A stretch of 64,000 nt of DNA from Apostichopus japonicus (lineage: Eukaryota > Echinodermata > Holothuroidea > Aspidochirotida > Stichopodidae). The position numbers were made by a program, and so were the translations under genes. Shown in pieces: positions 10,954 through 21,879 of the stretch. Below the pieces are notes generated by a model that saw nothing but the letters and a program-made list of their open reading frames with translations, was not told the origin of the DNA and searched no databases. Location: the NCBI RefSeq assembly GCF_037975245.1, contig NC_092571.1:23379564-23443563 (forward strand). The letters are read 5' to 3'. The stretch's first letter is position 1. Every line of letters starts with the position of its first letter.

Positions 10954-11867
10954 GTAGAGTGTGTCTTCGGTATTCAGTGTAGAAGTTGTGTTGGAGAATT
11001 CCCCTGGCTCATTATTGTAATGTTCTCTGAGTTGCTATGTTAATAAGAACTGTGTTGGTTGCTAAATATAATACTGGTCAGATGACAAACACCAAGAAAA
11101 GTTCACACATAAAATCACTTGCAATATGTTTAAGAGGAATGCATTCTAAGTGATTTGGTGAAAATTTGAGTAAATGTACTGTAGGTGCGTGGATTGAAAG
11201 TTCCTATTCTTTAAAAATTTTCAGCTTTGTCCCATGTAGTGAACTGTAGCAAATAGGTGTGACATCATCTTCAATATCCTCAATGACACTATCATATATT
11301 CCAAAAAGAACCCATAGCTCTTAATTTTAATTATGTATAATACTTTATAACATCCTCTTCAGTGTACAGTTCTAGGTCATAATTCAGGGTAAAAAACTAA
11401 GGCTGTACAAAACAAAGAACTTCTGGTAGTATTAAGGAGGTGATTTCATAAAGCTTCAAGGTCCTGTCTAACATCAGCTGTCATTTGTAGGCTACATGTG
11501 TTTTCATCCCATATCTTGTACTGAGTCAAACACACCCAAAATTTTCTAAACAGCTTAACTAAGGGCACTCCCATCTGGCGACACTGCAGAACCCCCAGAG
11601 GTTATTCCCCAAATTTATACAGGGGAAACATATCAGTAGTAATTCAAAACTGCTGTTTGTACTGACAGCTTTCAGAGTATCATGCTTTGGAGAGGCTAAA
11701 TGGTTACACATCTCCCCCAACCCCCACATTTTCAAAGCACTTGTAGGCACAATCCTCCATTCAGATTACCCCCCCCCCCCAAAAAAAAATACTTCTCTTG
11801 TTCAGATATTATCACAGCTTCACATATTTTCCAATTTCTAGTTCAAGTTTCTGTTCCTTTCTTATAG

Positions 11868-12004
11868 ATACCTATGGGGCTGCTTCCTTGTATTTGATGC
11901 CAAGTCTGTTTACACCTGGCAGTGTTGCCATCAAGAAGGGAAGCCAGAAGAGATGGAAGCCAACCATATCGGAGAGCATGAGGGCTTTCATTGCAGTGCT
12001 ACCA
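11868..12004 (+). CDS. SAM-like transposon gene, penultimate exon
   Basis: Bounded by acceptor TTTCTTATAG and donor CCA then GTTAGT. It enters in phase 1 and leaves in phase 0. The peptide DTYGAASLYLMPSLFTPGSV continues AIKKGSQKRWKPTISESMRA. The R-W-K-P-T/S block followed by a short acidic helix is the part that precedes the C-terminal domain in the uncharacterised SAMD3-like family as I remember it. The frame joins exactly to the last exon. Confidence 0.65.
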
Positions 12005-12482
12005 GTTAGTATTTTGCTTAGAGTATTATTGCATGTTGTGGACGGTAGCAGTCATGAGTGCAGAGTTTACTGCTTCAGCATTTTAAAGAAACTGTTATTT
12101 CATGGTATATATACACGAAGAAACTTTGTTTCAAAACATTTTGTAAATAATTGGTTGTAAGTTAAAAAAATTGTTTAGAACTTTGTGCTAGAAATGAAAG
12201 TTGTAAAAAGACTGATAGAATGGTTTGGTTAAAGTGATAATTAAGCAGCCTAAATGTGTTTTAACTACCTGGTCAAAACACAGCATCACAAATGCTAAGG
12301 AATAGGACATGCAGGGAGGCTGGTGTAGTTGTAACCCATTTAACTATACCTTACTTTCTTATTTCTTTTAAATGCCTTTCAGTTCCAGTACCATTTTGAT
12401 TATGATGGTTTGTTTCTTACATATCTTGTTCCCAATTGTGAACAGCTCATTTCAGTAACACATTTACTCATTTACATTGCAG

Positions 12483-12824
12483 GTTGGAGAGGACTTGGAG
12501 AAATTCAAGGAAGAAAGACACACAGAATGCCGAAACCATTCTGTTACCTGGCAGCCGCAGGTCGTAGTAATTGGCACTTCTGTTCTGGATGTTCAGCAAG
12601 TCTTCGTATTTTTGAACAACATTGTATATTCCGTGCCCTCGGTTGTTAAAGGCATAGATGTCTGCTTTAAAACTTTTCAGGTCTTCAATATTGAATATCC
12701 ATTGGAGTGTAAGTCTCCGTGGACCTTTCTGCAGAGAGGCATTTATAATATTGAAACACAGTATGATTCTGTAACACCACGGGTAAGAGAACTGCTGTCG
12801 ATCCTGAGACCGGACTCTGACTAA
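12483..12824 (+). CDS. SAM-like transposon gene, last exon (C-terminal domain)
   Basis: The acceptor TTTACATTGCAG opens a phase-0 exon of 113 codons ending in TAA. Key stretches are VTWQPQVVVIGTSVLDVQQV, then FVFLNNIVYSVPSVVKGIDV, CFKTFQVFNIEYPLECKSPW, and TFLQRGIYNIETQYD, with a final LLSIL. This K-x-I/V-D-x-C-F-K ... V-x-N-x-x-Y-P ... W-x-F-x-Q-x-x-I-Y pattern is shared with large families of uncharacterised proteins in fish and marine invertebrates. Its biochemical role is unknown to me. The last three exons are open and in phase, which is unusual for a captured passenger inside an element lacking a transposase and suggests either youth or selection. A paralogous, truncated version lies at 15838-16007. 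Confidence 0.7.
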   Translation, partial: VGEDLEKFKEERHTECRNHSVTWQPQVVVIGTSVLDVQQVFVFLNNIVYSVPSVVKGIDVCFKTFQVFNIEYPLECKSPWTFLQRGIYNIETQYDSVTPRVRELLSILRPDSD

Positions 12825-14355
12825 ACTTTGGTGGACATGTGCAAGGCTTCTGCTTGGCCATTAAATGGGCTTACTGAGTTGATATTGATTATTTTTTGAC
12901 AAGTCTGAAAAGAGATCATTGCATGACAATATTTGTAATTAGCCTCCTTATTCATGTATCACTTCCTGTAGTTACTGAAAATGTTGGAAATTGGTGTTTT
13001 TGTGGACGGGTTGCATAAGATTAATACTTGCAATACCAGGGAGGGGGAGGGGGTTACATGTCCCTTTTTGTAAATTTTTGTAAATTTTTATGGAATAAAA
13101 AAACAGGCAAAGTTAACATGTTACAATGTGACTAAATTTAAGTCTGATGTAATGCATACCGTGAAAGTATGTCACCAACTTTTTGTGGCATGCAGTTTTA
13201 GAGTATGAATTTCTGACCCTTGATATCTGTTTATTATAACCATGTTTGTACTCCTTAAGTATCATTTGTTTTATTACTTGAAGATACTAAACATCCACCT
13301 GAGTTATATGATAAGGTTTCAGTGGAGTAAGGGTTAAATTCTTTCATTCATTTGTCCGTCCACTAATTTTGGTTATGTTGTTACTCAAACTGATGAAGTT
13401 TTCTGAATATTAAAGCTTGGGAATGTTTGTTTTTGAAGCTTTTCTTCAAATTGAACAGCTATAGTTTTCCTTATATTTAGCAACATGAATTTTTGGGGAA
13501 TGTTTTATCTATCCGTCCTTATTGCAACTTTTATGATACTGTTTTTATGATTTCAAGTGTAAACATTCAACTAAGTGTGCTATAAAACTAAAGCCATTTT
13601 ACCAAGTGGTTTCTCTGATCAGTATTATGAATTCTACCATTAAAATTGTCTTGACAGCAGTTTCCCTTTTCTGATAGGCTATTGTGCTCATTATAAAACT
13701 ATGCACAATATTGCTGTTTACTTTCTTCAGAAAGGTTGGAATGGCAAATGTTTTAACAATGCAGATTCCGTCCATAGTGCTTGCCTGCCCTTTATTTAAT
13801 AAAAGCTCCATTTCCTGTTGTTTTTTCTTTATTTGCACACGCACAGTCGGCACAGAAAATTGTAAAATCCTATATGCATTGTTGCATCGATATTGTTTCT
13901 TTGCAAATGAACTAACCTTGACTGTATACCTCATATCATCCTTGCCATATCATTTTATGTAAATTGCATGCTGTTGTAGAGTTCCAAGAGCAATACATGA
14001 TTGTGTTAAAGCTATAATACCATAAAAAAATGTTCGATTCATTTTTGGCCTACACTGGAGAGCTGCAGTGCTGGACGCTGGAACAGATGAGGGAGAGCTG
14101 ACTGAAGTCAACAACCAATAACCAATTAATTGGTTAAGGAACAGGATTGGTTATGTCAACCACATAAATTGGTTGCATAATTGGTGGACTTAACCAATTT
14201 TATTGGTTAATGTAACCAATTTTCATTGTTTAATGACTTAACCAATTGATGTTGGTTATGGTAGCCAATTTATTGGTGGGACTCACAACAAGTGATCAAA
14301 TTGGTTGAAATTAACCATTTTTTTGGTTGCATTCAACCAATTTGTTTTTGCAGTG

Positions 14356-15585
14356 TAACCCTCTCGTGAAAGTGGCTTGACTTCTTAGACTAAACCACAT
14401 GGGAGTAATTGTCTTATTTAGTTCACTGTCTTATAATGAATATTATAACTTTGTGATTCTCCTTCTTTATCTTTTCTTTTCTTCCTTTGTTTCTTTTAAT
14501 CTTAAATACATTAATTTCTTAATTTTATAACATTTTGTCTGTTTTAATTCCATATAAATTTTCACTGATCTATAAGCTACAGTATAAACTTCGAAGCCAC
14601 ATGCATGATGTATTCCATTACAACCACGAATAACCGATCCCTAACTCGCTAATCGGATTTTTTTTTTGTATTATTGTATAGTTAACACATGCAAAGTTAA
14701 TCACCAAAGTTAACCACCAAAGTTTATAACAAAATATGTTTGCAATTTGGAAAAAAAACCCAATATATCTGTTCCCGCGCATGCGTACGAGTAATTTATT
14801 AATGCATAATGAGGCTTTAACTTCATAGTTATTCGTTTAAGACTTGTTCTGATAATGTCGTTGATACTACCTGCTATGTAGGTTGAGAGAAAAATACTTT
14901 CTTCGCGTCTGTTGATTTTAGTTAGGCGATAGTTCACCGATATATTCTATCTTTTAAGACCGACTTCTTCCATCATTTAATGCAAGTTGAATATAGATGT
15001 TAATTCTATCAATAAATATAGATCTTTTAATTTCGAATAGAATCGAAGAAAGGTAAAGATTTTTTCTTTAAGTTAAGAATTTTTCTTTAGTTCTCAGTAA
15101 CTTTATGCGTCAGCGATCAAATAGGGGGCGCTCTGCCAAATTCTTTAACATCTATAATATGCTCAGAGGCGCAAACGGTTCCCTATCTTTTTGTTCAATG
15201 ATGCATTGCATGTAAATGCTTCCACCAGAGAGCTGTTACCAACAGTTCCCTGAATCCATGATATCTCGGTTCTATGCATGCATGCTAAGTATAGATAACA
15301 ACGGTTTTCACACCAGAACGAAAAATGCTAAATGGAGTACGGTTAGCGGGTATCAATTTAGTTTGTCAGATCTCTGTCCCTCTTTCAGTCAGCATTTATG
15401 TGTATGATTTATATATCCTTTACAATTACAGAATATGACAAACATCGAGTCCGTTTGTGAAAATATTGGTGGAACGGTACATCCACAGACATTTACTGTA
15501 TAGTTCTTTGGGACTTAAAGCAGAAGTCTCGTCATATTTTTGTGCTGATTGAGAGTAAGCCTCTTCCTGCAGCATGCACTGTTCT
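14356..15585. other. No gene seen
   Basis: AT-rich DNA after the right end of the 6-kb element. No supported exon. Confidence 0.45.
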
Positions 15586-15830
15586 AGGAGTGTTAGCTCA
15601 GTGGTTAACGCCGGTGCCTTCCAATCATTAGGTCCCGGCTCGAGTCACTCCAAGATTAATGTATGTCGTCCAGTTACAGAGTTGTTGACAATTGGCAATT
15701 CATAATCATGGACGTTAAATATGAATCTAAGAGACTGACTTCAGTCAGCTTGCGGCTTTGATCAGCCAATGATGGCTTCTTTGCGATTTTCTGCTTGCAG
15801 GAGGATCTAAAATACATACATACATACATA
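15586..15830 (+). mobile_element. tRNA-derived SINE, plus strand
   Basis: The head is tRNA-like: A box TAGCTCAGTGG at 15594-15604 and B box GGCTCGAGTCAC at 15638-15649, about 34 bp apart as in a tRNA. A unique body follows (CCAGTTACAGAGTTGTTGAC, AGTCAGCTTGCGGC, CTGCTTGCAGGAGGATCTAA) and the 3' end is an (ACAT)n tail. Two more copies lie on the minus strand at 16703-16893 and 63370-63670. Confidence 0.85.
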
Positions 15831-15837
15831 ATGTTGA

Positions 15838-16007
15838 AAGCCATTGACAAATGCTTCAAGCTGTACTTTGTATTCGATTTTGCATATCAGCCTGACTGTG
15901 AGGCAACATGGCAGTTTCCGCAAAGCATTATTTATGAGTTGAACACAGATATCACAATGGAAATAAGCTCTGTGAAGGCGTTCCGTGCCTATTACAACTC
16001 AATGTAA
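15838..16007 (+). pseudogene. 5'-truncated relative of the SAM-like gene's last exon
   Basis: Directly after the SINE's (ACAT)n tail the plus strand reads LKAIDKCFKLYFVFDFAYQP, then DCEATWQFPQSIIYELNTDI, and ends at a TAA. This matches the 12483-12824 exon in order: K-x-I-D-x-C-F-K, V-F, Y, C, W-x-F-x-Q-x-x-I-Y, T. About one third of residues look identical. The preceding half of the exon is replaced by the SINE, so this is a broken or SINE-interrupted paralogue. Apart from tail-derived codons there is no start of its own. Confidence 0.65.
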
Positions 16008-16702
16008 AGTATTATATCACCAGCTGCTGCTATTACGTGAAACTGCCTAATAATGATAACACTGTTTTACTGTGTTGGTTGTAACTTTTCTGTTGTAAGT
16101 TCTATAATGTACTTTGTTTGCTGTAATGGTTAAGTTTGCTTTTCATGAATATTATATTGTAGTTGATCGCTTTAACTCAACATGTTTGAACTAGTTTGTT
16201 GGTTACGATTGAATTGCTTTGATTGAATATATTAGTAGTAATATAGCAGTTGAATATGATTGAATAGCTTGGTTGTGATATACATATCATTCTTCATGAC
16301 TGATTGGTTTGGTCAAAATTGTCTTGTTGGTACTAATTTATATGTAAGCTACATGCTTGACTAGTTTGACATCACAAATTAATAACAATTGATTAGCTTG
16401 ATCAACAGCCAGTATAAAGATATTTCATTGTAAGTTTGATCAACATATACCGTGTAATTACAATGTAATGATTTATTTGTTCATTATTTGCCGATCAGTA
16501 ATATTCTGGTTATGATTTATTAGTAAACATTGTTGTTTCATTGATTGGTTTCTTAATTTGGTATAACTAATGTATGATATTGTGATTGATACGAACACCT
16601 GTACAAGTATTAATCAAAAGTCTTCAGCAAATTCAGTCTATGTAGATGCATCTTGGGCTTAGCCAAGTTCAAAGAGATTTATATTATATATTGTGTTAAT
16701 GT

Positions 16703-16893
16703 ATGTATTTTAGATCCTCCTGCAAGCAGGAACTCGCAAAGAAGTCTCATTGGCTTATCAAGCCGCACGTCCATGATTGTCAATTGTCAACAACTCTGTA
16801 ACTGGACGACATACATTAATCTTGGAGTGACTCGAACCGGGGACCATATATAATTGGAAGGCACCGGCGTTAACCACTGAGCTAACACTCCTA
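16703..16893 (-). mobile_element. tRNA-derived SINE, minus strand
   Basis: Reverse copy of the SINE at 15586-15830, with a B-box-like GGTTCGAGTCACT and A-box TAGCTCAGTGG read on the minus strand and a shorter internal body. Confidence 0.82.
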
Positions 16894-18269
16894 ATATGCT
16901 AACACACAACACTCCTAATAATGTGGTACATGGAATCGGTCCCAGTTTATTAGAAGCTGTAGCCTGCTGTCCTTTGGTTGATGTAAACTACCAATAGAGG
17001 GCAAGCAGAGATATATATTGTAAAAGCATAATCTTGACATTATGCCAATGCTGTTTACATGTAAATGTACACTACCTACAGTACTTTTATATGACGAGAA
17101 GGGTGTTGGTCATATTGAATCAGGTTAAAGAGTTTCTGTAGATACAAGAATATGTGTAAACCATCTTCTTGTCATATCTTTAAGACATCAGAATGTATGG
17201 AAATGTCAAACATGGTACATGTTCTATGAGGTGTGTGGGGGAAATCTTATTGTTGCTGGATTTTTTGAAGTCCTCAGATACAGTGGTATTGATATATTAA
17301 CTGTTATTTTGATGTATTCTATATATTTCGGCATAGATACTGTATGAGGTGTAAAGTATATTATAAGTCATATGACATCAACAAAGGTTAAAAACCTATA
17401 GATACTCTGCCTTTACAGAGGGATTGCAAAGTCAAGAACCACTTGGATATTTAAAAGCTCAATTTCAAAAGCCCTCCATGTAATGTGTGCCAGGCCCTGA
17501 GATTTTCCTGGCCTATCATTCGAAACTTAATTGGAACGATTAATATATGAATATTAACACTGACTACCGCCCCCTGTTATAAAAACAATAATAATAATAA
17601 TAATAATAATAATATCAACAATATTAGGCTCTTATATCAGCTTGTAAAAGGGATGACCTCACTTACCAGATATTTCTTTAACAACCTCAAAATCTTGCCC
17701 TGTTGGTCACAGATTTTATAGGCTTGGTTTACTGGTAAACTCTACAGAATTTATTGGCTACATTTTACAGTGAAAGATAACGATTTTCATTTTTTGGTAT
17801 CACAGTTTGCTTGTTCAAATTAAACCCAAGTGGTAAATTCTGTTGCATTGGAATGTTTCCGTGTTCCTCTGTACAGATGCACAATAAACTTATATCACCC
17901 GACAAAACAAAACAAAGAGTAAGTAACTGTAAGAGCTAATGTATAAATTGCCATTGTTTAATATAAAGTGAAAAATAAAGGAGTTTGTGAATCAGAATTT
18001 ACTTTGGTCTATTCTGTGATTTTGATTTGCATTTTTGTTATCGCTGTAAAATTAAGAATCAACTGTAGCCAAAAGTGACCAATGTTGGATAATATTATAG
18101 TGCTAGAAATTGGGGAAACATATAGCACGTAAGAAACATTAGCACCTTTTGCTAAACTGTGTTTAGAACAGTTTATTCGTAAAATTTAATAAATATTTGT
18201 TAAATATGACATTACTCATAGTTTAGCAACTTAGGTTGTGCCCAATTTTGAAGATAAATGTTACCCAAA
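16894..18269. other. No gene seen; short (AAT)n run
   Basis: An AT-rich stretch with (AAT)n at about 17587-17613. A loose recurrence of TTGATTAG/GTTGATCAA-like words at 16130-16450, just before the SINE copy, may be a decayed subterminal array but is too weak to call. Confidence 0.4.
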
Positions 18270-19991
18270 CGTTAACAAAAACCTGTGCTAAACACCGATT
18301 TTGCTTACGTAATTGAAATGATATCACAAAATTAATAAACCGGGGAAAGACTGAACACAGAATTAAAAACACACTGATCATTATATGATTTGCATCCCAC
18401 AACTGTTATTGTAACTTGAGTGTAGCATATATATAAACCAAACATTATCGAGCAGAACGATACCAGTATAGAAATAAAAACGAGAATTAAACTAAACGTA
18501 AAACAAGGGTCTTGGAGAACATTGTCTGATTGAATTGTAATTAAGGTGGTATATGGTCCCATGGTATAAAAACCACATACGCACGCGCAAGTAAACACAG
18601 TACATTCCACTATAGCTATAAAAACGAGAATTAAACTTAATGTGAAACAAGCATACGCTGTATAGAATTGTGATTAAGGTATATGTTATTATGGTTGCAA
18701 AGTACACACACACACGCCCACTTAAAAATAAACATGAAACCTGCGGTCGATGATCATTGGCCTTTTGCGTACAATCAGCTGTTCATAGTGGTAATGAAGA
18801 AAAAACACATTAAAAGCACTTGAAAAAAGAAGCCAGAATGACGTCTAGATTAAATTCCTATAACACCTATTATGACTTGGCTAATACACGAGGTTCATTA
18901 CTTAAAGCGGCTGGACTATAGACTAACACACATACCACAACAAAGCATCTCAAAATTGGTCATGGATAAATCGTGTTGATTGTCATTGTCATTGGTGCTC
19001 TGTCTTGTATTTGAAGTTAAAAAGAACATGTTTTGCACGAGTTATTAAAATTTATAAAACCGTAGATTAAGATTAACAATAAGGACTGCGCTTATCAGCC
19101 GAGGTCATTTTCAAATTAAACTTAAAATTGCATTCCATAGATATAACATCATGCATTGGTAAATGTCTTGTAAAAGATATAAAACTGCGTGCACGTCCTT
19201 GTTCTATGACGTATAAAGACTAGAAATTGAACCTAAATAGCCTTTAACATGCTAACAGAAGGACAGGGAGAAATATTAGATCTTTCCTTTTATTTAAGCC
19301 TATAGAAGAACTTTGCCATCAATATCTTTCCAGATTCCAATCTACTTTAATAATGTCTTGATGTTTTACCAACAAAGAATATTAATATTTGAAGAAGCAA
19401 ATATAGCTTTTAACGATGTCGATATTTAAAAGTCGAAACATTCAAATAAGCCAATATATGGACTGTAATAATTATGGGATGATCTCCGTAATTTAGCAAT
19501 AGACTTCTAAAAAAAAATGGGCCTATTAAAAGGATGACTTTAAAAGTGAAAGGTAATTTTGATTTATCGTCAACCATCAGAAGTTACCGCTACCAAATCC
19601 AGATTATATTTTTACACCACCTTTAATATTTTAAAAATATCCTTTGAAATACCTGCGGCTCATTATAAATTTGGCTGGTTGGAGTACTTATTTATAACGT
19701 CAGGATTAATTTGCTATGTTGTAGACCATTCAAAAAGACAACAATCGGTCTAGGTTGTGTCTGTACATATGTTTTTAATATTGATGACTGTTTCTTTGTC
19801 CCTTTACATATTGACATGATGACTTTAAAGCTTGTAACAAGCTGACGCTTTTCCTGACAGACTGATATAACAAAATTAACATCAAGAAACAGATGGCGAT
19901 TCGTACTTATAACTTTATTTACATTATTTTGTTATAAGTACAAGATCAGTCTGTAACTTAAGTATGATCAATCGATCTTTTGAACAGGAAA

Positions 19992-21002
19992 TCATTTCTC
20001 AACTTCAATCAGTTGCTGTTTCTCTTTGGTGATTTGTTGTGATTTGGCTTCCGTCTGTTCATTTTGCTTTAGAAGGTTGATGATTCCAACCCCGATGCAA
20101 GCAGAACATATCAGTAATGCCCCTAGAATTGAGGACAAATGTAATGGAATGTCAAAAAATAAAGTTTGTCCAGTAAACACTAAAAAGACAGCAGATGTTA
20201 GTATGATAGTCACTGCCGATGCACTGATTAACGAGGAAGCTGTGTACATAAACTGAGTCCCAGTAAAAATGGTTAGACCAGGTACAGTTAACAGCAACAT
20301 GTCATAAAGCTTCACGGGGAATTCCCATGAATTGCTAAATGTTACCACGACTACAGATAATATCGTACATTGTACCAAATAAGACAGAGTGAAAAGAATC
20401 GAGTCAACATCAGAACTTGCCATAAGTTGGCGTATTGAAATTGATGCTGCATGCGTTACAGAGCCGAGTAAAGCGCATGGTATCCCAATAAGTCGCCGGA
20501 TCGCGTAGATATCCTGCCCATTGTCATGGGCTGCACTCGAAATATAAGACTCGCTGATTAGTATCACGCCTGTAAAAGACACCAAACTTAACAATAATTC
20601 CAGTTTCAACAGCTCCTTGTTACGAAAACAATTCATAAGGACAGCAAAGATTGGCATAGTGTAATAAATAGCATCGGCATTTCCAGGACCGATATTCATG
20701 ATTGCATACAACGCCGAGTACTGTCCAATTGCTTGTAGTAATCCACAAACCCATAACACAAAGATATCGTGTGTGGAATGTCGGAGATTTGGTCGTTGAC
20801 AAAGACAAACAGGTAAACAAAAACACAGTCCTATCGCAGATGAACTAAATATTACCATTACTTGATTAGATAGTTCCTGTAATCCGTAATAACTCAACGA
20901 ACCAAGTGCAAACATAACAGAAGAAAGTAATGCCAGAACCGGACCAAAGGAGGCGTTACACAATACCTTGAAGTAGCGTAAAATTGGCGATACGTCCGCC
21001 AT
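19992..21002 (-). CDS. SLC35G-like (EamA/DMT superfamily) membrane transporter, copy 1
   Basis: The protein is 336 residues with about ten hydrophobic segments (roughly 18-38, 48-68, 80-100, 106-126, 132-150, 168-186, 198-218, 232-252, 256-280, 286-308) arranged as two five-helix EamA halves. The stretch GNADAIYYTMPIFAVLMNCF is the typical helix-4 signature of SLC35G/solute carrier 35 relatives. The C-terminus is a charged cytosolic tail rich in K, Q and E. I chose the ATG at 21002 because it sits in a good Kozak context (A at -3, G at +4). The frame is open further 5' to an acceptor near 21070, so a longer N-terminus is possible. The coding part is a single exon. A GTAAGT donor at 21258 fits a 5' non-coding exon with a short intron. 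Substrate is unknown; the family moves small metabolites or nucleotide-sugar-like solutes across membranes. About 90% identical to copy 2 by hand count. Confidence 0.88.
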   Translation of the reverse strand: MADVSPILRYFKVLCNASFGPVLALLSSVMFALGSLSYYGLQELSNQVMVIFSSSAIGLCFCLPVCLCQRPNLRHSTHDIFVLWVCGLLQAIGQYSALYAIMNIGPGNADAIYYTMPIFAVLMNCFRNKELLKLELLLSLVSFTGVILISESYISSAAHDNGQDIYAIRRLIGIPCALLGSVTHAASISIRQLMASSDVDSILFTLSYLVQCTILSVVVVTFSNSWEFPVKLYDMLLLTVPGLTIFTGTQFMYTASSLISASAVTIILTSAVFLVFTGQTLFFDIPLHLSSILGALLICSACIGVGIINLLKQNEQTEAKSQQITKEKQQLIEVEK

Positions 21003-21258
21003 ATTTCGTGGTACGTGAAATTGTGGAAATTGACATCTAAATTCTCCCAAAGCTACGCAGATTTCAAAAAAGTGTTGCCTTTAAAAAAAAGAAAAGCAAA
21101 AGACAGTTTAAAATCAATTATAACATCATATTATACAATAATATTCAGCTGTTAAGTTTACCACTATATGTTCTTAGTTATATTCATTTCAAAGCTTCTA
21201 AGACTTTACAAATATCTTTTCACACCATATAAGCGATTATTATATTTAATGGACTTAC

Positions 21259-21432
21259 TTATGTTTTAGACGTCTTCACACTCCTCAAACTAAATGAATG
21301 CATTACTATGGATCCTGCTGGTTATCGGTGAGAGATATTTATTTCAACTAACGCGATTCATCGCACACAACAACCCTGTTCGCAGCATGTACGATCGCTT
21401 TGCCAATAACAGCTACTCGCTAGCTTGGAGCT
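21259..21432 (-). other. Probable 5' non-coding exon/promoter region of transporter copy 1
   Basis: Read on the minus strand, this ends at a strong donor (AAACATAA then GTAAGTCC). The block is conserved in the other duplication arm (24293-24460). The start of transcription cannot be placed from sequence alone. Confidence 0.4.
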
Positions 21433-21737
21433 CAAAATATTTTGTGGAAAACCACGATGTGCAGAACACATCAGACCAGCATGTTTAATAACGGTACATA
21501 TGACAATGACAATGACAACAATTTATTTCCAACAATTGTGTACAGTACATGAATATTTAACAAAGTATAAACGAATATTTCGATATACAATACAACCTAG
21601 AGAGACAGGTACATAGAAAAATAAAATCACCATGTGAATTGATATACAATGTTTAAGCTAAAGCTATACAAATGCATTGAAAAGGAGGAAAAAGAATGCG
21701 CAATGGTTATTGAATGTTTTCCCCATTTAAATATAAT

Positions 21738-21762
21738 AAATATATATATATATATATATATA
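21738..21762. repeat. (TA)n microsatellite in the LINE 3' region
   Basis: About 12 TA units. Confidence 0.9.
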
Positions 21763-21879
21763 TACTGGAGAGAAATTGGTGAAAGGAAACAAAACTCCAA
21801 AACAAAAATTAAATAATATAAAAAAAAAGATAAAAAAATGAATTTGTCGCAAATCAATACAGTAAAAACTGGAAGTAAG

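Larger units (their letters stand above)
8326..14355. mobile_element. 6.0-kb CACTG-ended transposon with AATTGGTT arrays and a spliced cargo gene
   Basis: Both ends begin CACTGCAAAAACAAATTGG; the terminal inverted repeat is 21 bp and perfect. TA flanks both sides (8324-8325 and 14356-14357), compatible with a 2-bp duplication. Inside each end the motif AATTGGTT or its complement AACCAATT recurs in both orientations: sparsely at about 8340-8490 and densely at about 14105-14350, with roughly a dozen occurrences in 250 bp. CACTA/EnSpm elements have such subterminal transposase-binding arrays, and the CACTG terminus also fits, but the superfamily is an inference because no transposase is visible. 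The interior holds a foldback repeat (8551-9536) and exons of a SAM-like gene (9704-12824) on the plus strand, with a poly(A) signal AATAAA just after 13090. Confidence 0.8.
18270..21432 (-). repeat. Left arm of an inverted duplication carrying a transporter gene
   Basis: This whole stretch matches, in reverse complement, the two pieces 24293-24587 and 30267-32625. Shared landmarks include the 3' flank (TCTAGTCTTATACGTCATAG at about 31575 versus its complement near 19206), the transporter coding region, the 5' intron and a 5' non-coding exon. The far ends match near 18270 and 32625. Divergence is small in the coding part (about 10% of residues) and larger, with indels, outside it. Confidence 0.85.

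Noticed and set aside
15594-15649. A functional tRNA gene
   Set aside because: A and B boxes are present but the cloverleaf arms do not pair properly, and the sequence continues into a SINE body with a simple-repeat tail; the same unit recurs at 16703 and 63370.
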